Part shown: positions 1-5,476 of the stretch, in pieces
Layout of the letters: every line of letters starts with the position of its first letter
Position numbering within the stretch: position 1 is the stretch's first letter
NCBI GenBank assembly: GCA_022447885.1
Contig: JAKUTA010000082.1
Coordinates: 1 to 6,026 of the forward strand
Direction: 5' to 3'
Length of the DNA: 6,026 nt
Origin: Candidatus Poseidoniales archaeon
Lineage (GTDB): Archaea; Thermoplasmatota; Poseidoniia; Poseidoniales; Thalassarchaeaceae
Notes under the pieces: generated by a model
What the model saw: only the letters and a program-made list of their open reading frames with translations
The model's database searches: none
Told to the model about the DNA's origin: nothing
Made by a program: the position numbers and the translations under genes

Positions 1-185
1 ACCCAATCCTCGTTCAACTCGCTGCAATCGTCATTGGCGCACGCATTGTCCTTCGGGTAGGTGGCGAATGTCTCATCCACCGCCCCCTGGACTCCTCCCG
101 TGGCCATCGGTCCCAGAACCAGCAGATTCACCCCGAGCAGCAGGATTCCCACCAGCAACACACCAACATTTCTCGCCGTACTCAT
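1..185 (-). CDS. Small membrane-anchored or secreted protein, N-terminal part (gene runs off left edge)
   Basis: The reverse strand opens with ATG at 185 and stays open for 61 codons to the window edge, so only the N-terminus is seen. It begins MSTARNVGVLLVGILLLGVN. A short polar start with one Arg (R5) is followed by a hydrophobic stretch at about residues 7-27, as in an uncleaved signal anchor or a signal peptide. After it comes a small Gly/Ala segment and then an acidic, exported-looking region with two cysteines (C49, C54, in NACANDDCSELNEDW) that could pair as a disulfide or bind metal. There is no lipobox, because no Cys follows the hydrophobic core directly. A GGTGGGGG ribosome binding site lies 7 nt upstream of the ATG and supports the start. 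The gene is divergent from the acyltransferase gene. I do not recognise the family. Export is inferred from composition only. Confidence 0.7.
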   Translation of the reverse strand, partial: MSTARNVGVLLVGILLLGVNLLVLGPMATGGVQGAVDETFATYPKDNACANDDCSELNEDW

Positions 186-192
186 ACACAGT

Positions 193-200
193 CCCCCACC
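193..200 (-). promoter_or_regulatory. Ribosome binding site of the leftward gene
   Basis: On the minus strand GGTGGGGG ends 7 nt before the ATG at 185. The purine-rich match and spacing fix this start and are the main support, beyond the hydrophobic N-terminus, that the truncated reading frame is a real gene. Confidence 0.5.
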
Positions 201-327
201 TCTCGCGCGCGCCGGGAGAATTGAACGTTGTGTAGACTAGAACACACAGAGAGAGGCGCTGGCATTGGGCTGAGGTCAATGCCACCGTGAACATCGGCCG
301 GGGATTCGGCTATGTGCTGGATGCCAT

Positions 328-1962
328 GTGCGGGGGGTCATGGCGTGGCTTCCCGATGCTGCTGGGCGACCGCCGCGCTCATACCGCGCCATCAGGAGGC
401 TGGCACGTGGGATCTGCGACACCTGGTTCCGCGAGCACGCGCTGGTCGACCACGAATGGATACCCGAAGAGGGTGGGGTGCTGTTCGCCGCCTGGCATCC
501 CGGCTCGATGATCGACCCCTTGTTCATGTTCTCCAGTCTGCCCGGCCAGCTGACCTTCGCCGCCAAGCACACGCTGTTCAACTACCCCATCCTCGGTAGG
601 GTGATGCATTCCATCGGAGCGAAACCAATCTATAGAGCCATTGACGAAGGAGAGGAAGGAGCACAGCCAGAACGTGGTGCAGCCAACGAAGGATTGCTGG
701 ACACGCTTGCCGGAATCCTCGTCGAGCAGGGTCGCTGCGCGATCTATCCTGAAGGGGTGGCGCACCTCGGCAGCCGGCCCGAGCGCATCAAGACCGGGCC
801 GGCGCGCATCATGCTGCGCGCCATCCGCCGCTCCCGCGAGGCCGGAGTCTCCGAACCAGCCTTGGTCACTGTCGGCATCCACTACACAGACCAGAACAAG
901 TTCCGCGAACGGGCTCTGCTGCAGATCCACCCACCGATGCAGCTGCCGCCGCTGCCTGCAGAAGATGGCGCTCCTAAGCCAAGTCAGGAACTCCTTGCTG
1001 AGTTTGAAGCTGCCGAAGCAGCCGACCGCGCATGGGTGCAAGCCGTCACCGTACTGCTGGCAGTCGAGATGGAACGCTCCAGCCAGGGTCTCGACAACTG
1101 GGATGACCGCAAACTGCTCTGGCGGACCCGCAGCCTCGTCTGGGTGCATCGAGCGCGGGCCGAAGGAAGGAAGGGCGCCCCCACATATGCGGAGGCCGTG
1201 CTCGGGGCGCGGCGAACACGCGCCGCGTGGTTGCACATGATCGAGGAGCAGCCCGAACAGGCGGAAGGTCTCAGGGATGACGTCGCGGCGCATTCGGAAC
1301 GGATGCAGGAGTATGGTCTGAAGGAGTTCGAACTCTACGAGCGGGACTCGCGGCCAGGCTACGCTGAACTGGCCAAAGCGGCGGTGCTGCTGGTGTGGTC
1401 GACAGTCTGGATCATCGGCATGATGGCCTGGGGGGCGATGATCGGATCATACCCCCCGTACAATCTGGCAGGTAAGTTGGCGAAACCATACGAGGAGAAG
1501 ATGGCGTATGTGGTTGGCACCTACAAGATCGCCATCGCGTTCCTCCTGCTTCCCTTGTGGTGGCTGCTCATCTCCCTCCCGATCGCCTGGCTGATCACCA
1601 CCCCATCAAGCCCGGTCTGGTCGATCCCGAGCTATGGTGTGCTGCCGTTCATCCAACCATACCTGCTCGAAGTTCCGCTGCTGCTGATGGCGGTGCTGCT
1701 CCTGTTCGGTTGGCCGCTCAGCGCTCGACTGCATCTGGTTCTGTGGAGGCGAGTGGTGCTCTCGTGGAGGACCTGGCGCAGGTGGTTCCGGCTGCGCGAC
1801 GGTTCGATCCCGTGGAAGGAACTGCAGGTCGGCCAGCGCGATCTCGCGGTTCGCTTGGACGACATCGGGCGCTCCCTCGTGCTGCCGGGTGACCCCGACT
1901 GGAAGCCTCCGCCCACCGGAGTGGACGACCACGAGATGGTCAGACGACGAACGGCATCCTGA
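328..1962 (+). CDS. Membrane-bound lysophospholipid/glycerol-3-phosphate-type acyltransferase (PlsC/LPLAT superfamily)
   Basis: This protein probably transfers an acyl chain from acyl-CoA or acyl-ACP to a glycerol-phosphate or lysophospholipid acceptor at the membrane. The catalytic domain spans about residues 20-210. Motif I is WHPGSMIDP, with H57 and D63 six apart, the wider spacing I recall from Gat/SCT1-like enzymes rather than the usual HX4D. Motif II is GAKPIYR (97-103). Motif III is YPEG (140-143), followed by the family-typical KTGPARIML (155-163). A GIHYTDQNKFRER stretch (183-195) matches the region before the last motif. Residues 220-345 form a charged, largely helical linker. Three hydrophobic spans (about 349-374, 399-424, 445-466) then suggest C-terminal membrane anchoring. 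At 544 aa it is much longer than a minimal PlsC (about 240 aa). The start is GTG at 328 with a weak ribosome binding site. ATG at 340 is an alternative, and the frame is open back to a stop at 271. The acyl acceptor is unknown, and no functional link to the downstream operon is visible. Confidence 0.87.
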   Translation: MRGVMAWLPDAAGRPPRSYRAIRRLARGICDTWFREHALVDHEWIPEEGGVLFAAWHPGSMIDPLFMFSSLPGQLTFAAKHTLFNYPILGRVMHSIGAKPIYRAIDEGEEGAQPERGAANEGLLDTLAGILVEQGRCAIYPEGVAHLGSRPERIKTGPARIMLRAIRRSREAGVSEPALVTVGIHYTDQNKFRERALLQIHPPMQLPPLPAEDGAPKPSQELLAEFEAAEAADRAWVQAVTVLLAVEMERSSQGLDNWDDRKLLWRTRSLVWVHRARAEGRKGAPTYAEAVLGARRTRAAWLHMIEEQPEQAEGLRDDVAAHSERMQEYGLKEFELYERDSRPGYAELAKAAVLLVWSTVWIIGMMAWGAMIGSYPPYNLAGKLAKPYEEKMAYVVGTYKIAIAFLLLPLWWLLISLPIAWLITTPSSPVWSIPSYGVLPFIQPYLLEVPLLLMAVLLLFGWPLSARLHLVLWRRVVLSWRTWRRWFRLRDGSIPWKELQVGQRDLAVRLDDIGRSLVLPGDPDWKPPPTGVDDHEMVRRRTAS

Positions 1963-2004
1963 GGGTGCGGCTCGTGCGGGCATGGCCTGCGCATGGACGC
2001 GGCC

Positions 2005-2024
2005 GCTTCGCCTCAAGGCGAAGC
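2005..2024 (+). terminator. Perfect GC-rich hairpin, possible terminator or 5' leader element
   Basis: GCTTCGCC (2005-2012) and GGCGAAGC (2017-2024) are exact reverse complements separated by the loop TCAA. This gives an uninterrupted 8-bp stem with a tetraloop. It lies 42 nt after the acyltransferase stop and 73 nt before the preferred start of the next gene. No T-tract follows (next bases ATCAATGAGC), so it is not a classical intrinsic terminator, though U-less hairpins have been proposed as terminators in actinobacteria. It could instead attenuate or stabilise transcript reading into the operon. It would also occlude the region just upstream of the ATG at 2029, which argues against that start. 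Confidence 0.45.
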
Positions 2025-2084
2025 ATCAATGAGCGGTGTCATCTGGGCAGCACTGCAAGGCGGCAGCGGATGCGCGGAGCCTTT

Positions 2085-2090
2085 GGGAAG
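2085..2090 (+). promoter_or_regulatory. Ribosome binding site supporting the start at 2098
   Basis: GGGAAG ends 7 nt before ATG 2098. It is a moderate match, but it is better placed than anything before the in-frame ATGs at 1993 and 2029, which lie upstream of and just after the hairpin. It decides the start chosen for the small subunit. Confidence 0.4.
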
Positions 2091-2097
2091 CAAGAGC

Positions 2098-2706
2098 ATG
2101 GTTCGTATCAGGGTCCCGATGCTCCCCGCTCCCAGCGAATCGCCTTGGTCGGCCAGCGTGAACGGCACCGAGGTCGACATCCACGTCGAGAGCAACGCCA
2201 TCCTGCTCGATGTTCTGCGTGACCAGGTCGGCACCCTCGGCGTCAAGCGAGGCTGCGACATGGGAACCTGCGGCTGCTGCTCGGTGCTGGTCGACGGCGA
2301 GCCGCGACTCTCGTGCCTGATGCTCGCTCACGAGGCTGCCGGCTGTGCGCTCACCACCGTCGAAGGGCTGGCCGACGGCCACCATCTGCATCCGATCCAA
2401 GAGACGTTCACCACGCATGGGGGGAGCCAGTGCGGCTTCTGCACACCTGGGTTCCTGGTGGTCATCTCGGCGCTGCTGGAGGAGAATCCGGCACCGAATG
2501 AAGCCGAGATCAAGGCGGCCATCGACGGCAACCTGTGCCGCTGCACCGGCTACCAGCAGATCGTCGATTCGGTGCGGGCGGCGTCGATGATCATCACCTC
2601 GGGTGAGAAGACTGCCGATTCCACCGACCCGATGCCCGACCCACACCCCGGGATGCCGGCAGTTGTAGTCGGAACCGAGGAATTGGAGGTGGTCCCCGAT
2701 GAGTGA
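2098..2706 (+). CDS. hcrC: Small [2Fe-2S] subunit of a 4-hydroxybenzoyl-CoA reductase-like molybdenum hydroxylase
   Basis: This is the electron-transfer subunit of a xanthine oxidase-family enzyme, carrying two [2Fe-2S] clusters between the Mo site and FAD. The N-terminal plant-ferredoxin-type cluster is bound by C53, C58, C61 and C73 (CDMGTCGCC, then LSC). The second, in the helical domain, is bound by C112 and C115 (QCGFCTPGF) and C147 and C149 (NLCRCTGYQ). All eight ligands are intact. At 202 aa it is longer than the usual 155-165 aa: residues 1-17 precede the beta-grasp fold, and about 40 residues rich in Asp, Glu and Pro follow the last helix. The start at 2098 is preferred because MVRIRV resembles family N-termini and a ribosome binding site precedes it. 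ATG 1993 and 2029 are in frame, but residues from there resemble nothing in the family and overlap a hairpin. The 3' end overlaps the large-subunit gene by 8 nt. The hcr symbol rests on the operon as a whole. This subunit alone would fit CoxS equally well. Confidence 0.9.
   Translation: MVRIRVPMLPAPSESPWSASVNGTEVDIHVESNAILLDVLRDQVGTLGVKRGCDMGTCGCCSVLVDGEPRLSCLMLAHEAAGCALTTVEGLADGHHLHPIQETFTTHGGSQCGFCTPGFLVVISALLEENPAPNEAEIKAAIDGNLCRCTGYQQIVDSVRAASMIITSGEKTADSTDPMPDPHPGMPAVVVGTEELEVVPDE
2685..2692 (+). promoter_or_regulatory. Strong ribosome binding site of the large-subunit gene
   Basis: GGAGGTGG lies inside the end of the small-subunit gene, 6 nt before ATG 2699. It is a near-perfect anti-16S match. 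It fixes the large-subunit start at 2699 and so shows that the unusual N-terminal extension of that protein is real coding sequence. Confidence 0.8.
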
Positions 2707-5476
2707 AGATGACGAGATGGTCGGCTACAAGCAGCAGCCGGGAAAACTGTCGTTCACCCGTCCGGGGAGTGGAGGCAGCGCCGAATTCAGTGAACTGCGC
2801 GACGAGTCGCGAATTCCTGAGAGCCAGGGCGGCACTCTCGCCCAGCCGCAGGGACCCAACCGCCATGACTCGCTGATCACCGGAACTGCCATCGGACGGC
2901 GCACACCGATGGTGGACAGCCGCTGGAAGGTGATGGGGCAAGCGAAGTACGGCGATGACATCAGATTACCAGGCGAGTTGTTCGGCAGGATCCTGCGCTC
3001 GCCGCACCACTACGCTCGCATCATGTCGATCGACACCTCGGCCGCCGAGGCGCTTCCAGGGGTGGTTGCAGTGTCCACCGGCAGCGAGGCACCTACTTGC
3101 TTCGGCGTGCTGCCGGTGACCAAGGACGAACATGCGATGGCTCAGGAGAAAGTGAGGCACGTCGGTGATCTGGTAGCGTGTGTGGCGGCTGAGGATGAAC
3201 TGACGGCGTTGGAGGCATTGAGGCTCATCGAGGTCGACTACGAAGTCCTCGATGCGGTGCACGACATGCGTGACGGGCTGAAGGATGCCGACGAGCCGAT
3301 CCACGACCGAGGCAAGTATCACATCGGCAGTTCCAATGTGCAGAAACGGGTGTTCCAGGAGTTCGGAGACATCGCCGGGATGCGCGAGTCGGCGGTCGCT
3401 TCAGACACCTCCGACTGGTATTTCGCAGGGGCCAACCATGGGTTCACAGAGCCGCATGCTGTGGTCGCTCACTGGGAGCCGAACGGGAGGCTGACGCTCT
3501 ACACGCCGCAGCAGGTTCCGCACTACGTCCACCGGGCTCTCGCTGACGTGCTCGACATCCCGATGCACCAGATCAACGTCCACCGTACTGCCGTGGGTGG
3601 GGGTTTCGGGGGCAAGTCCGATCCGTTCCCGCACGAGATGTGCGCCGCCATACTGGCACGCAAGTCGGGGCGGCCGGTTCGCATCACCTTCGATCGCGAT
3701 GAGGTGTTCTACGTCAATCGCGGCAGGCACCCCTCACGCCTCGAGATGGTGATTCATGCAGACGGCCAAGGCCGCTTGTGCGGCATCGAGACGGACGCCC
3801 TGCTCGACGGCGGGGCGTTCGCCTCGTTCGGACATGTGACCACCTACTACAACGGCGTGCTGCACACCGCTCCATACGAGATCGGCGGGTTCCACTACAC
3901 CGGCACACGGGTGTGGACGAACAAGCCGGCCAGCGGCGCGATGCGCGGTCATGGCGCGGTCAACTCGCGCTGCGCCGTCGAGGTCGGCATCGATGACGTG
4001 TGCGAGCAGCTCTCCGTCGACCCGATCGACTTCCGGCTCGCCAACCTGCTGCCACCGATGAGTCGCACCATCACCGGGTTCCGCATCACCAGCATCGGGA
4101 TGCGCGAGTGCCTCGAGCGGGTGCGTCAGGCATCGGGATGGGATGACCGCTTCCGCAAACTGCCTCTCGGACACGGATTCGGAATCGGCTGTGGCTTCTT
4201 CATCTCCGGAAGCGCCCTGCCGATTCACTGGGAGCCGAACAAGTTCCCGCACGCCACCGTCCACCTCAAGGTGGACATGGACGGCGGGGTGACCGTGCAC
4301 ACCGGAGCCGCGGAGATCGGCCAAGGCTCCGACACCGTGATCGCGCTGTCCGTCGCCGAGGTGCTCGGACTGCCGCTCGACATGATCCGCATCCGCTCAC
4401 GGGAAACGGACACCGGCCCGGTCGACCTCGGCTCCTATTCCAGCCGTGTGACGTTCATGAACTGCAACGCGGCGATCAGCGCGGCCATGGAGATCCGCCA
4501 GGAACTCCTCGATGCCACCTCGATGATCACCGGGGCACCCACCGACCGGCTGGTGATCGGCGACCGCAGGATCTTCAGCAAGGACGACCCGGCGGTCGGC
4601 GTCTCGTATCTCGAGGCATTGCAGAAGGCGCAGGAGGACCGCGGTGCGCTCGTCTCCTCAGGGGCCTATAGAACGCCACCCATGGGACGAACTCACAAGG
4701 GAGCGGCCGCCGGTTTGGCACCCGCATATTCGTTCAGCGCGTACGTCGCCGAGGTGAAGGTAGACGTCGAGACAGGCCAGACCTCCGTGCTCAAGGTGTG
4801 GGCTGCGCACGATTGCGGAAAGGCGCTCAATCCGCTGGCTGTAGAGGGGCAGATGATCGGCTCGATCCACATGGGGATGGGCCAGGTGCTCTCTGAGGAG
4901 ATGCGCTACGGCCGTTCGGGCAATCTGCTGAACGCCGACCTGCTGGACTACAAGATCCCCACCGTCCACGAGATGCCTGAGGTCACGCCGATCATCGTCG
5001 AGAGCAACGACCCGGAGGGGCCGTTCGGGGCGAAGGAGGCGGGAGAAGGGCCACTGCTCCCAATCCTGCCCGCCGTCTGCAACGCCGTCTACGACGCCAT
5101 CGGCATTCGCATCCACGAACTGCCGCTCGCCCCCGCGCTGGTGCACAGGGAGATCGAGAAGCGCTGCAAGGAACTGGGAATCGATGATGCGCTCGACCTG
5201 CCCTCACCGATCCTCGAACACTCGCCCCTGCACCATGTGCTCAGGGAGCGCGCCGACGAACACTCCCTGCGCGATCTGGAGCGTAAACTGGACGAAGAGC
5301 GCGAGCAGTACCACAACGGCGCCCTGTTCGGCCTCGATGCGACCATCCCCGCTGACGAGCAGGACGACTCGTGGACGGCGGTGGTCCTGCCCGACGAACA
5401 GTATCTCGAATCGCCACGGCTGGCGGGCAGCGCGTGGCTGCATGTCGAGCGCCGCCATCAGGGAGGTGATGCGTGA
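2699..5476 (+). CDS. hcrA: Large Mo-cofactor (catalytic) subunit of a 4-hydroxybenzoyl-CoA reductase-like enzyme
   Basis: This is the catalytic subunit binding the molybdopterin cofactor. The family core runs from about residue 65 (IGRRTPMVDSRWKVMGQAKY) to about 820. Cofactor loops are GGGFGGK (300-306), GAMRGHG (413-419) and GQGSDT (541-546). The catalytic Glu is E783 in GAKEAGEGP. The loop at 413-419 lacks the AYRCSFR cysteine of form I CO dehydrogenase, so this is not a true CODH. TQVPHY-like PQQVPHYVHRAL (270-281), DPFPHEMC after the Gly loop, and VESNDPEGPFGAKEAGEGP resemble 4-hydroxybenzoyl-CoA reductase alpha subunits as I remember them. That enzyme removes the phenolic OH of 4-hydroxybenzoyl-CoA with low-potential electrons. 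At 925 aa the protein exceeds the usual 760-800: about 65 polar residues are added at the N-terminus and about 100 at the C-terminus (821-925, including a charged, possibly coiled-coil helix at 845-872). The start is fixed by GGAGGTGG. The gene overlaps its upstream neighbour by 8 nt and the FAD-subunit gene by 1 nt. Family is certain. The substrate is inferred. Confidence 0.92.
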   Translation: MSEDDEMVGYKQQPGKLSFTRPGSGGSAEFSELRDESRIPESQGGTLAQPQGPNRHDSLITGTAIGRRTPMVDSRWKVMGQAKYGDDIRLPGELFGRILRSPHHYARIMSIDTSAAEALPGVVAVSTGSEAPTCFGVLPVTKDEHAMAQEKVRHVGDLVACVAAEDELTALEALRLIEVDYEVLDAVHDMRDGLKDADEPIHDRGKYHIGSSNVQKRVFQEFGDIAGMRESAVASDTSDWYFAGANHGFTEPHAVVAHWEPNGRLTLYTPQQVPHYVHRALADVLDIPMHQINVHRTAVGGGFGGKSDPFPHEMCAAILARKSGRPVRITFDRDEVFYVNRGRHPSRLEMVIHADGQGRLCGIETDALLDGGAFASFGHVTTYYNGVLHTAPYEIGGFHYTGTRVWTNKPASGAMRGHGAVNSRCAVEVGIDDVCEQLSVDPIDFRLANLLPPMSRTITGFRITSIGMRECLERVRQASGWDDRFRKLPLGHGFGIGCGFFISGSALPIHWEPNKFPHATVHLKVDMDGGVTVHTGAAEIGQGSDTVIALSVAEVLGLPLDMIRIRSRETDTGPVDLGSYSSRVTFMNCNAAISAAMEIRQELLDATSMITGAPTDRLVIGDRRIFSKDDPAVGVSYLEALQKAQEDRGALVSSGAYRTPPMGRTHKGAAAGLAPAYSFSAYVAEVKVDVETGQTSVLKVWAAHDCGKALNPLAVEGQMIGSIHMGMGQVLSEEMRYGRSGNLLNADLLDYKIPTVHEMPEVTPIIVESNDPEGPFGAKEAGEGPLLPILPAVCNAVYDAIGIRIHELPLAPALVHREIEKRCKELGIDDALDLPSPILEHSPLHHVLRERADEHSLRDLERKLDEEREQYHNGALFGLDATIPADEQDDSWTAVVLPDEQYLESPRLAGSAWLHVERRHQGGDA
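5462..5470 (+). promoter_or_regulatory. Strong ribosome binding site of the FAD-subunit gene
   Basis: GGAGGTGAT, an essentially perfect Shine-Dalgarno sequence, lies in the last codons of the large-subunit gene, 5 nt before ATG 5476. With the TGATG stop/start overlap it points to translational coupling and roughly stoichiometric production of the subunits. Confidence 0.8.

Noticed and set aside
221..249. TTGAAC at 221-226 and TAGACT at 233-238 as promoter elements
   Set aside because: The two boxes are only 6 nt apart, and no -10-like hexamer lies 16-18 nt from TTGAAC on either strand. No promoter call can be defended.
73..294. Minus-strand frame beginning at 294 across the left intergenic region
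   Set aside because: It overlaps the better-supported leftward gene in a different frame, has no hydrophobic or domain signal, and would fill the whole divergent promoter region.
379..1293. Long (304-codon) open frame on the minus strand inside the acyltransferase gene
   Set aside because: The plus strand encodes recognisable acyltransferase motifs throughout. The antisense product shows no domain and reflects the GC-rich codon bias that removes stops from the opposite strand.
1993..2097. Extended N-terminus of the small subunit from ATG 1993 or 2029
   Set aside because: The added residues do not resemble the family, the 1993 start reads through a perfect hairpin, the 2029 start lies just behind it, and a better-placed ribosome binding site precedes 2098.
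2026..2646. 206-codon open frame on the minus strand inside the small-subunit gene
   Set aside because: The plus strand carries all eight [2Fe-2S] cysteines of a well-known family. The antisense frame is a shadow.
4658..5146. Minus-strand open frame of 162 codons within the large-subunit gene
   Set aside because: It overlaps the conserved catalytic region around the active-site Glu of the large subunit and resembles no protein.
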